Program-made: the position numbers and the translations under genes
Notes under the pieces: model-generated
Databases searched by the model: none
Seen by the model: the letters and a program-made list of their open reading frames with translations, nothing else
Told to the model about the DNA's origin: nothing
In this document: positions 8,694 through 15,806 of the stretch, in pieces
How positions within the stretch are numbered: position 1 is the first letter of the stretch
Layout: the number at the start of each line of letters is the position of its first letter
Source of the DNA: Dyella japonica A8
GTDB lineage: Bacteria; Pseudomonadota; Gammaproteobacteria; Xanthomonadales; Rhodanobacteraceae
Length of the DNA stretch: 64,000 nucleotides
Direction: 5' to 3'
Assembly: GCF_000725385.1 (NCBI RefSeq)
Contig: NZ_CP008884.1
Span: forward strand, 3,348,001-3,412,000

Positions 8694-9718
8694 CAGTAGA
8701 CGCTCTTGGACGGCAGCAGGCCATCCTGCTTCTTCGCGTCGCACACGGCATAGGAGAAGCCCGGCTGGATCGCGAACGCACCCACCTCACCCGCACGATT
8801 CATCGCGAGGAAACCCACCTGCAGGTCCTTCGAGGCGGCGGGGCGGCGCTTGACGATGCGCATCACGGCTTCGTGGCAGGCCTCCTGCGGTGAACGTCCC
8901 TGGCGCATGAGTTCCACCACCAGGAAGCTGCCCACGTTGCGGATCACTTCCTCACCGACGCCGGTGGAGGTGGCGGCACCCACGTCGCCATCCACGTACA
9001 AGCCCGCGCCGATAATGGGGCTGTCGCCCACGCGGCCACGCAGCTTCCACGCCATGCCGCTGGTGGTGCAGGCACCCGCGAGGCGACCGTTGGCATCGAT
9101 GGCGAGCATGCCGATGGTGTCGTGGTTGTCCTTGCCGCCCGGCATGCCGGTCTTGCCGTAGTCCTTCACTTCGCTGTTGGCGGTCGGCTGGTAGTGCGCC
9201 GTCTTCAGCCACTCCTTCCATGCCGCTTCGGATTCAGGCGTGAGCAGCTCTTCCTTCTTGAAGCCCTGCTCCAGCGCGAACTGCAGCGCGCCATCGCCCA
9301 CCAGCAGGACATGCGGCGTGCGCTCCATGACGCGACGCGCCACCTGGATCGGGTGGGCGATGTGCTCAAGCGCCGCCACGGCGCCGCAGCTGCCGTCCGC
9401 ATCCATGATGCTGGCGTCGAGCGATACGTGGCCATCGCGATCCGGATAGCCGGCGCGACCTACGCTGTGGTTCTTCAGGTCGGCCTCGGGAATCATCACG
9501 CCCGCTTCCACCGCATCCAGCGCGCGGCCGCCCTTGGACAACACGCCCCACGCCGCCTGGTTGGCGGCTACGCCAAAGTCCCAGGTCGACACGACGCGCG
9601 GCACCACGCCGCTTTTTTTTGCGCCGGTGGTGTCGGGCAGCGCTCGCGCGCCGCCGGCGAGCACCACGGCCGACGCCCCCAGCAATGATGTTTTCAGAAA
9701 CTCTCTACGATCTGCCAT
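8693..9718 (-). CDS. Tat-exported N4-(beta-N-acetylglucosaminyl)-L-asparaginase (Ntn hydrolase)
   Basis: The 341-residue protein starts with a twin-arginine signal (DRREFLKTSLLGAS) followed by a hydrophobic stretch, so it is probably exported folded to the periplasm. The mature part is a glycosylasparaginase. The autocatalytic cleavage site is at HD-TIGM, with the nucleophile Thr201. Other conserved stretches are GGRALDAVEAGV near the N-terminus, GRVGDSPIIGAGLYVD and a TSTGVGEE segment after the nucleophile. Such enzymes cleave the GlcNAc-Asn bond or act as asparaginases or isoaspartyl peptidases, and sequence alone does not settle the physiological substrate. Precursor self-processing into two subunits is expected. 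It is the first gene of an operon with cutC. Confidence 0.88.
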   Translation of the reverse strand: MADRREFLKTSLLGASAVVLAGGARALPDTTGAKKSGVVPRVVSTWDFGVAANQAAWGVLSKGGRALDAVEAGVMIPEADLKNHSVGRAGYPDRDGHVSLDASIMDADGSCGAVAALEHIAHPIQVARRVMERTPHVLLVGDGALQFALEQGFKKEELLTPESEAAWKEWLKTAHYQPTANSEVKDYGKTGMPGGKDNHDTIGMLAIDANGRLAGACTTSGMAWKLRGRVGDSPIIGAGLYVDGDVGAATSTGVGEEVIRNVGSFLVVELMRQGRSPQEACHEAVMRIVKRRPAASKDLQVGFLAMNRAGEVGAFAIQPGFSYAVCDAKKQDGLLPSKSVY

Positions 9719-9738
9719 CGTGCCTCACTCCCCATACA

Positions 9739-9774
9739 AAAGAAGCCCCGCGCCTTGCGACGCGGGGCTTCTTT
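9739..9774 (-). terminator. Rho-independent terminator of the cold-shock gene
   Basis: A perfect 12-bp stem (left arm 9741-9752, right arm 9761-9772), extendable by two A-T pairs, encloses an 8-base loop. On the minus strand the stem is followed by a short T tract. It lies 37 bases beyond the cold-shock stop codon and before the asparaginase gene, separating the two units. Confidence 0.85.
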
Positions 9775-9811
9775 CACATCGATGGCCGGCGCAAGCGCCG
9801 GCTCGCCGAAA

Positions 9812-10018
9812 TCAACCAGCGATCTCGACGCCCGAAGCCTGGGCGCCCTTCGGCCCCGTGGTGACTTCGAACTTCACGCGCTGACCTTCCTGCAGGCTAC
9901 GAAAGCCCTTGGCGTTGATCGCCGAAAAGTGGACGAACACGTCCTCCCCACCGTCCTCGGGCGCGATGAAGCCGAAACCCTTGGCGTCGTTGAACCACTT
10001 GACCGTACCGAAACGCAT
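9812..10018 (-). CDS. Cold-shock protein, CspA family
   Basis: The 68-residue protein is a single OB-fold cold-shock domain. RNP1 is visible as KGFGFI and RNP2 as VFVHF, with the family opening [15 protein letters not shown]. It binds single-stranded RNA or DNA and melts RNA structure. The ATG at 10018 gives exactly the family length, and an upstream in-frame start would add 40 non-homologous residues. It is monocistronic, with its own putative promoter about 90 bases upstream and a strong terminator. The untranslated leader of roughly 85 bases is shorter than that of the classical cold-inducible cspA, so cold induction is not assured. Confidence 0.95.
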   Translation of the reverse strand: MRFGTVKWFNDAKGFGFIAPEDGGEDVFVHFSAINAKGFRSLQEGQRVKFEVTTGPKGAQASGVEIAG

Positions 10019-10108
10019 TGCGTGAACCTCTGAATCATGGACTGGATGCACCACGGTATAGCGCTGAACCACCTTGACCCCTTGGTCCGCCGCCCCTGGC
10101 ACAGCGGA

Positions 10109-10138
10109 AGTATCAACATGTTTTATGGCAAAGCGCAA
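10109..10138 (-). promoter_or_regulatory. Putative sigma-70 promoter of the cold-shock gene
   Basis: On the minus strand, a TTGCGC -35 box (10138-10133) is followed after 18 bases by a GATACT -10 box (10114-10109). The spacer contains AT-rich sequence. Initiation would fall near 10102, leaving a leader of about 85 bases. The match is moderate. Confidence 0.45.
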
Positions 10139-10179
10139 TACGGCGGATGCCTAGAGGCATCCAAAACCCCACCGGTTGC

Positions 10180-10923
10180 TCAGCTTTTGAGCAAAACTTC
10201 GAGGATGCGCGGCACCTCGGCGGTGGCTGCCGCAAGGTGGGCGAAAATTTCCTCGATGCTGATTTCCGCCTCGTCGCCGCAGCCGGCGGCAAAATTCGCA
10301 ACCAGCGCAAGGCAGGCGTAATCCAGCGCCAGCTCGCGGGCAAGCACGGCCTCTGGCATGCCGGTCATGCCGACCAGATCGCAGCCGTCGCGTTTCATGC
10401 GGGCAATCTCCGCACGGGTTTCCAGGCGCGGCCCCTGCGTGGCGCCATAGCAGCCGCCGTCGATGACGGCGATGCCCGCCGTGCCGGCAGCATTGATCAG
10501 CTCGCGCCTCAGCGACTCGGTGTAGGGCTCGCTGAAGTCGATGTGACGGACCTCGGCCCCTTCGACATCGCAAAAACTCGTGTAGCGCCCGTGGGTGTAG
10601 TCGATGATCTGATCGGGCACCACGATGACACGCGGCCCCATGTCGCCACGAATGCCGCCCACCGCGTTCACCCCGATCACCCGGCGCGCACCCAGCGAGT
10701 GCAAGGCCCACAGGTTGGCCCGGTAGTTCACCCGGTGCGGAGGCACGGTGTGGCTTTCGCCGTGGCGGGCGAGGAAGGCCACCTTGCGACCGGCGAAGTC
10801 ACCGGTCACCACGTCGCCAGAAGCGGCGCCGAACGGCGTATCGATGGCGTGGCGCGAGGCGTTCGCGAGGCCGGGGAAGTTGTACAAGCCGCTGCCGCCG
10901 ATGACGGCCAGGTCGATAGTCAC
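10180..10923 (-). CDS. S-methyl-5'-thioinosine phosphorylase (MTAP/PNP family)
   Basis: The 247-residue enzyme has the phosphate-binding GGSGLY at 9-14, ARHG with PPHRVNYRANLWAL, GVNAVGGI and a GPRLETRAEI segment, all typical of the trimeric MTAP/PNP family. The purine-recognition segment reads ANFAAG where adenine-specific MTAP has the two-aspartate TDYDC motif. With Asn210 replacing the first Asp, the enzyme should prefer 6-oxopurines, as in Pseudomonas aeruginosa MTI phosphorylase. It would cleave methylthioinosine to hypoxanthine and methylthioribose-1-phosphate. The start is GTG at 10923, preceded by AGGAACGCAAC. The hypoxanthine product is the substrate of the Hpt encoded two genes upstream in the same run. 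Confidence 0.85.
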   Translation of the reverse strand: MTIDLAVIGGSGLYNFPGLANASRHAIDTPFGAASGDVVTGDFAGRKVAFLARHGESHTVPPHRVNYRANLWALHSLGARRVIGVNAVGGIRGDMGPRVIVVPDQIIDYTHGRYTSFCDVEGAEVRHIDFSEPYTESLRRELINAAGTAGIAVIDGGCYGATQGPRLETRAEIARMKRDGCDLVGMTGMPEAVLARELALDYACLALVANFAAGCGDEAEISIEEIFAHLAAATAEVPRILEVLLKS

Positions 10924-10942
10924 GTTGCGTTCCTGTCTGAAA

Positions 10943-11503
10943 TCAAATGTCGTGGACCGTGGCCGCCAGGCGTTCGGCGAAACCCTGCAGATGGCGACCC
11001 AGTGCCTCCCGCGTGCGTTCGTCGACCAGGCGGCCCTCGATGATCTTGGTGGGCGCCTGGAACACCAGCACGTCGCCTTGTGGCTCCGTGCGGGCACCCG
11101 CCCGGCGCAACACGAGGCGAAGCTGGTCCTGCGCGCGCACGGTGCCGGTGATGCCCGGACTCGCACCGACGATGCAGATCGTCTTGCCAGCCAGCGTGGC
11201 GGCCTTGCGGGCCTTGCCGGCGCGCGAGGCCCAGTCGATCGCGTTCTTCAGCACGCCGGTGATGCCACCGTTGTATTCGGGGCATGCGAACAACAAACCA
11301 TCCGCCTGTTCGATGGCGTCCTTCAACGCGACGACGGGTGCCGGGTCGCCCTGCTCTTCCACGTCCTGGTTGAACAATGGCAGGTCATGCAGGCGATGGA
11401 TGGCGATGCTCATCCCGGCCGGCGCGAGTTCCTGCGCCGCGTGCAGCAACGCGGTATTGAACGACGCCTGCCGCAGGCTGCCGGAAATCCCCAACACGTT
11501 CAT
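10943..11503 (-). CDS. NADPH-dependent FMN reductase-family flavoprotein
   Basis: The 186-residue protein has a flavodoxin-like fold of the FMN_red family: GISGSLRQASFN binds the FMN phosphate, and CPEYNGGITGVLKNAIDW is the characteristic isoalloxazine-side loop. Relatives (ChrR, YieF, AzoR-like) reduce quinones, chromate or azo dyes with NAD(P)H. It is cytoplasmic and probably dimeric. It sits between hpt and the thioinosine phosphorylase on the same strand with short gaps (43 and 19 bases), so it is likely co-transcribed, without an obvious metabolic link. Confidence 0.85.
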   Translation of the reverse strand: MNVLGISGSLRQASFNTALLHAAQELAPAGMSIAIHRLHDLPLFNQDVEEQGDPAPVVALKDAIEQADGLLFACPEYNGGITGVLKNAIDWASRAGKARKAATLAGKTICIVGASPGITGTVRAQDQLRLVLRRAGARTEPQGDVLVFQAPTKIIEGRLVDERTREALGRHLQGFAERLAATVHDI

Positions 11504-11546
11504 AGGTCACTCCCGTCGCGTGACGTTCCGATGGATGCCACCCGCC

Positions 11547-12095
11547 TCACTTCAGCGCGTAGATGCCCGGCAGGTTGCGGCCCTGCTCGTGGTAATCCAT
11601 GCCGAAACCGAACACATAGCGATCGGGCAGCTCCACGCCATTGAAGTCGGACGCAATGCCCTCCACCAGCCGGTCATGCTGCTTGGTGCAGAGGCTCGCC
11701 ACCAGCACGCGGCGCGCACCACGGCGCAGGCAATCGTCGCGCACCGCCTTCAGCGTGTGGCCTTCGTCCAGGATGTCGTCCACCAGCAGCACGGTACGGC
11801 CCGCGAGGTCCACCGCTGGTTCGCGCAGCCAGTGCAGCTCGCTGCCCGAGGTGGCGCCGCGGTAGCGCGTGGCGTGCACGTAATCGAATTCGACGTCCGT
11901 GCGGATGGCCAGCGCGAGGTGGCCGGCAAAGATCAGCGCGCCGTTCATGACGGTGAGGAACACGGCACGTTCGCCATCGAGCGCCGCGTCGATATCGCGC
12001 CCCATGTCGACGATGACCGACTCCAGTGACGCGCGGTCGAACAGCAGGTCGGCCTCGGCGAGTGCGGCGGCCAGCGAGGGGGAAGACGAAGTCAT
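11547..12095 (-). CDS. hpt: Hypoxanthine-guanine phosphoribosyltransferase
   Basis: The 182-residue enzyme has the PRPP-binding signature VLLVDDILDEGHTL, an upstream FLTVMNGALIFAG phosphate loop and the purine-contacting KQHDR/YVFGFGMDY segment. It converts hypoxanthine or guanine plus PRPP to IMP or GMP. The ATG overlaps the nagZ stop codon as ATGA, so translation is coupled. Placement beside a phosphorylase that releases hypoxanthine suggests a salvage module. Confidence 0.93.
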   Translation of the reverse strand: MTSSSPSLAAALAEADLLFDRASLESVIVDMGRDIDAALDGERAVFLTVMNGALIFAGHLALAIRTDVEFDYVHATRYRGATSGSELHWLREPAVDLAGRTVLLVDDILDEGHTLKAVRDDCLRRGARRVLVASLCTKQHDRLVEGIASDFNGVELPDRYVFGFGMDYHEQGRNLPGIYALK

Positions 12096-13114
12096 GCCGA
12101 ATGGTTTCCTTCCGCGGCGTGCAGTGCCGCGATGCGCGCGATGAAGCGATCGCGCTGTGGGTTGTCGTTGAGGCCGTCCCAGGTGGAGGCCACGGCGCCG
12201 CGCAACGCGGCGATGCGCTCGGGCGCGGCGGCGCCCCGACCCTGCACGGCGGCGATGGCCTCGTCCACTACGTCGGGGAAGCAGGCGAGCACCAGGTCGC
12301 AACCGGCATCGAGATGCGCGTGCACGCGACCGGTCACGCCGCCGGCAGCGCCTGCCGCGGCCATGCTGATGTCGTCGCTGATCACGGCGCCACCAAAGCC
12401 CAGCTCGCTGCGCAGGATGTCCTTGATCCAGCGCGACGAGAAGCCGGCCGGCTGGGCGTCGACCTCGGGGTAGATCACATGCGCCACCATCACGGCCTCC
12501 GCATGCGCGGCCATCGCCTCGGTGAAGGGCACCAGGTCATCGCGGCGGATCACGTCGAGGGGGCGCGGATCGATCGCCGTGGCCTTGTGCGTATCCACCG
12601 CCACGGAACCATGCCCCGGGAAATGCTTGAGCACCGCCGCCATGCCGCCCAGGTGCATGCCGCGCACATAAGCCTGCGAAAGCTCGGCCGTCACCGCCGG
12701 ATCGGCGTGGAATGCGCGCGGGCCGATGGCGGCATTGCCGCGCGCCAGGTCCACCACCGGCGCGAAACTGAAATCCACGCCACTGGCGCGCAGTTCGCTG
12801 GACATCACCCAGGCGTGCTCTTCGGCGAGACGGATGGCGTCCTCCGGGTCGCGATCGTAGACGGCGCCGATCGCGGACAGCGGCGGCAGACGGGTAAAGC
12901 CGTCACGGAAACGCTGGACGGGGCCACCCTCCTGGTCCACAGCGATAAGCATGCCCTCACCGCCGACGTCACGAATATCGTCGATCAGCGCCATCAGCTG
13001 GTCGCGCGAACTGAAATTGCGCGAAAACAGCACCACGCCCGACACGCCGGGCGCCTTCAGCCATGCATGCTCCGACGCCACCAGCGTCGTGCCGGCCAGT
13101 CCGATCATCAGCAT
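12092..13114 (-). CDS. nagZ: Beta-N-acetylhexosaminidase NagZ (GH3)
   Basis: The 340-residue cytoplasmic enzyme removes GlcNAc from anhydromuropeptides during peptidoglycan recycling. Visible motifs are the DQEGGPVQR substrate loop, KHFPGHG at 163-169, the Asp-His dyad in VDTH (about 174-176) and the nucleophile region SDDIS at 246-250. The start is ATG CTG ATG; the first ATG overlaps the end of the CYTH gene by seven bases and the stop overlaps hpt by four. In organisms with ampC/ampR, NagZ products induce beta-lactamase; neither gene is in this window. Confidence 0.95.
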   Translation of the reverse strand: MLMIGLAGTTLVASEHAWLKAPGVSGVVLFSRNFSSRDQLMALIDDIRDVGGEGMLIAVDQEGGPVQRFRDGFTRLPPLSAIGAVYDRDPEDAIRLAEEHAWVMSSELRASGVDFSFAPVVDLARGNAAIGPRAFHADPAVTAELSQAYVRGMHLGGMAAVLKHFPGHGSVAVDTHKATAIDPRPLDVIRRDDLVPFTEAMAAHAEAVMVAHVIYPEVDAQPAGFSSRWIKDILRSELGFGGAVISDDISMAAAGAAGGVTGRVHAHLDAGCDLVLACFPDVVDEAIAAVQGRGAAAPERIAALRGAVASTWDGLNDNPQRDRFIARIAALHAAEGNHSA

Positions 13115-13635
13115 GTCTGCGACTCCCCGGCGGCTTCGCGCTCTTCCTGCGTCCAGCGTGAATACGGATGGGCGATCAGGTTGACGTTGTAATAGCGGGC
13201 GAGATGACTGACCTCGCGCCCCAGCCAGACGGGACGCGGGAATGGCGCATCCGCGCGAGGCAACTCGACCTCGGCCACCACGAGGCCGGCGTTCTCGCCG
13301 AAGAACTCGTCGATCTCGAACAGCGTGCCGTCAACCACCACGTGATGGCGGATCTTCTCCACGATGCCGTCGCACAGGTCGGCCAGCATCTGCTCGGCGT
13401 CGCTTACCGGCACCGGATACTCGAACTCGGCACGCTCGATGCCGAGCTGCGCCGACTTGATGTTGAGCCAGGCCCGCTCGCCCGCGCGCCGCACCCGCAC
13501 CGAGGCGCGCGCCGTGCCGTCATGCAGTGCCTGCGCGCTGACCAGATAACCCTGGGCCATGCGCTCGCTTTCGCTGGCGGCGTCGCGCCAGCCATCGCCG
13601 CCCAGGAGGAATTTGCGTTCGATCTCGATGGCCAT
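13108..13635 (-). CDS. CYTH-domain protein (triphosphate tunnel fold)
   Basis: The 175-residue protein opens with the EIERK form of the ExExK signature (residues 4-8) and continues with RVRR, an EFEY strand, KIRHHV, EIDEF and VAEVELP, the alternating charged strands that line a triphosphate tunnel. Single-domain bacterial members hydrolyse inorganic triphosphate or related substrates; some were named class IV adenylate cyclases. Activity here is not decided. It overlaps nagZ by seven bases. The ATG at 13635 places ExExK at the usual position. Confidence 0.85.
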   Translation of the reverse strand: MAIEIERKFLLGGDGWRDAASESERMAQGYLVSAQALHDGTARASVRVRRAGERAWLNIKSAQLGIERAEFEYPVPVSDAEQMLADLCDGIVEKIRHHVVVDGTLFEIDEFFGENAGLVVAEVELPRADAPFPRPVWLGREVSHLARYYNVNLIAHPYSRWTQEEREAAGESQTC

Positions 13636-13702
13636 GCTGCAACCGATGATTGGGGGATTATGTGACGGTGCGGTGAAGGTTCGCGGACGCTTCGGCGCCG
13701 GC

Positions 13703-15016
13703 TCAGCGCTCGAACAGTGCAATGGACTCCACGTGCGCCGTGTGGGGGAACATATCCATCACCCCGGCCGCGCTCAAGCGGAAGCCATGCTTCTGCACCA
13801 GGATGCCGGCGTCGCGCGCCAGCGAGCCCGGATGGCAGGACACGTAGACGATGCGGCGGGTTTCCTTGTGCGGCAGGTACTCCAGCACCTTGTCGGCGCC
13901 GGCACGCGGCGGATCGAGCAGCAGCTTGTCCCACGGTTGACGGGCCCAGTGCGCGTTGCGCTGGTCTTCAAACAGGTTCGCCACTTCAAAGCGCGCATGC
14001 GTGATGCCATTGCGGGCGGCGTTTTCGGCGGCGCGCTCGACCAGGCCATGCTCGCCCTCCACGCCCACCACCTCGGCCACGCGGCGACCGATGGGCAAGG
14101 TGAAGTTGCCAAGGCCGCAGAACAGGTCGAGTACGCGATCGGTGGGCTGGGGATCAAGCAGCTCCATCGCCCGCGCCATCATGCGGCGGTTCATACCTGC
14201 ATTGACCTGCACGAAATCGAGCGGGCGGAACTCCAGCTCGACATCCTCGATGGCCGCATCGCCGCTCGGGATGCGGAACGCCAGGCGCGGCGCCTCCGGC
14301 CACAAGGGATGCACGCTGGTCACCCCGCCGGGCTGCAGATATATGGCAAAACCATGCTGCTTGCCGAACTCAACCAATGCCGCCTGGTCGCGCTCGCTGA
14401 GCGGCACCATGTGGCGGAACACCAAGGCAATGATGTCATCGCCCGCGGCGAACTCGATCTGCGGGATATCTGCCGCCGCGTCCATGCCGCCCACCAGCTC
14501 GGCAAGCAGGCCAATCTTGGGGCCCAGCGCAGGATGCACGACCTCGCACTGGGTGATGTCCGCCACGAAACGCGGGTTGCTTTCCTCGCGGAAGCCGACC
14601 AGCACACGCCCCTTCTTGGCCACCGAGCGCACCGAAAGACGTCCCTTGCGGCGATAGCCCCACGGCTCGTCGGTCAACGGCGGCAGCCAGGTGTCCGGCA
14701 TCACCTTGCCGATGCGCTCGAAGTTGTCCTTCAGCACGCGCTGCTTCACCTCGATCTGCGATGCGGCGTCCAGATGCTGGAGCGAGCAGCCGCCACACTG
14801 GCCGAAGTGCCGGCAAAGCGGCTCCACGCGATGCGGCGAACGGGTAAGCAGCTCCACCACCTCGGCCTCGTCGTAGTGACGGTGGCGCTTGCGGATGCGC
14901 AGCTTGACCTCCTCGCCCAGCAGCGCACCGCTGACGAACACGGCCTTGCCGTCAATGCGCGCAACGCCTTTGCCGTCATGGCTGAGGTCGGTAATGGTGG
15001 CTTCGAATTCTTTCAT
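13703..15016 (-). CDS. rlmD: 23S rRNA (uracil-1939-C5)-methyltransferase RlmD
   Basis: The 437-residue enzyme has an N-terminal TRAM domain (1-60) and an iron-sulfur cluster site formed by Cys68, Cys74, Cys77 (CRHFGQCGGC) and Cys157. The C-terminal SAM-dependent methyltransferase domain has DLFCGLGNFTLP and LLLDPPRAG, with catalytic Cys394 in VSCHPGSLARD. It methylates U1939 of 23S rRNA. Length and motifs match full-length RlmD (formerly RumA/YgcA). It heads the minus-strand run that continues into the CYTH and nagZ genes. Confidence 0.94.
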   Translation of the reverse strand: MKEFEATITDLSHDGKGVARIDGKAVFVSGALLGEEVKLRIRKRHRHYDEAEVVELLTRSPHRVEPLCRHFGQCGGCSLQHLDAASQIEVKQRVLKDNFERIGKVMPDTWLPPLTDEPWGYRRKGRLSVRSVAKKGRVLVGFREESNPRFVADITQCEVVHPALGPKIGLLAELVGGMDAAADIPQIEFAAGDDIIALVFRHMVPLSERDQAALVEFGKQHGFAIYLQPGGVTSVHPLWPEAPRLAFRIPSGDAAIEDVELEFRPLDFVQVNAGMNRRMMARAMELLDPQPTDRVLDLFCGLGNFTLPIGRRVAEVVGVEGEHGLVERAAENAARNGITHARFEVANLFEDQRNAHWARQPWDKLLLDPPRAGADKVLEYLPHKETRRIVYVSCHPGSLARDAGILVQKHGFRLSAAGVMDMFPHTAHVESIALFER

Positions 15017-15148
15017 CGTGGGAACTGTCTTCCAGAAACGCGCACGCCCGGATCAGCGGGACCCGGGCGCGGTGATCGGGCTGGGAGCCGGCTCACGGGT
15101 CCGCATGACGCACGGGACCATGAAAGCCAGCTGCGGAGGGCGAACGGC

Positions 15149-15748
15149 TTACTTCTGCTTCCAGGCGCCCGAGGGATCCTGATAATACCAGCCCGGACTC
15201 GCCCGCTCGATCCACCCCTTGGCGAAGGTGGAGCGGATCTGCGGCTCCCACTCCGGGTGGTTGTTGGCGCTGGCCACTTCGCGATACAGGGCGTTGCGGT
15301 CCCGGTTCTCGTCGGCCACCGCGGCATTGATCGCCGAGCGCTGATCCAGCGGCACCTTGCCGGCGTCGCGCACCGCCACCAGGCCGTCCTGGGTGAAGCC
15401 GACCACGCCACTGTTGAACAGCGCGCCCAGCGTGTCGCGGAAACGCGCCTGCATGCGCCCGTGGATGGCATCCGTGGTCGCCGTCTGGATGCGCAGGTTC
15501 GGCACATCGGCCGCATAAGCAGCGGGAATCAGCAGGTCGAGCAACATCGCGGAGGGCTGCACGCCCTTCTTCGGCGGCGGCTCACTGCCCTTGGGCGCCG
15601 CCGCGGGCGCCGAGCTGTCCAGCACGGTGCCGATGAACTGGTCGGCCGCCTTCTGGGCCGCCGCCTCGGGGAAGTACACGTTGATCGTGACGCACCCCAC
15701 CAGCGCAACCAGCAGCATGGTCAGCAATCCATAGACGAGCTTGCGCAT
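15149..15748 (-). CDS. YdbL-like DUF1318 lipoprotein
   Basis: The 199-residue precursor has a signal peptide ending in a lipobox LVGC (Cys19), followed by VTINVYFPEAAAQKAADQFI, a linker, then a DUF1318 domain (about 95-199) that ends in WYYQDPSGAWKQK. E. coli YdbL is a small periplasmic chaperone encoded with YdbH and the lipoprotein YnbE, which bridge inner and outer membrane for lipid transport. Here the DUF1318 domain itself carries the lipid anchor. The start at 15748 has a clean AAGGAG site; an in-frame ATG 48 bases upstream is less likely. It follows the YdbH-like gene by 58 bases on the same strand. Confidence 0.82.
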   Translation of the reverse strand: MRKLVYGLLTMLLVALVGCVTINVYFPEAAAQKAADQFIGTVLDSSAPAAAPKGSEPPPKKGVQPSAMLLDLLIPAAYAADVPNLRIQTATTDAIHGRMQARFRDTLGALFNSGVVGFTQDGLVAVRDAGKVPLDQRSAINAAVADENRDRNALYREVASANNHPEWEPQIRSTFAKGWIERASPGWYYQDPSGAWKQK

Positions 15749-15806
15749 GTTCGACTCCTTCGGGGAATGGGGTGAGGCCGGGGCATCCTGATCCACTCAG
15801 AACGCC

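Noticed and set aside
10145..10162. Hairpin GGATGCCT/AGGCATCC downstream of the thioinosine phosphorylase gene
   Set aside because: On the minus strand the T-rich stretch precedes the stem and a GC-rich tail follows, so it is not a standard rho-independent terminator; no other function can be assigned.
13559..15775. 738-codon plus-strand frame across rlmD and ydbL
   Set aside because: It spans two real minus-strand genes and their gap, and has no recognisable domain.
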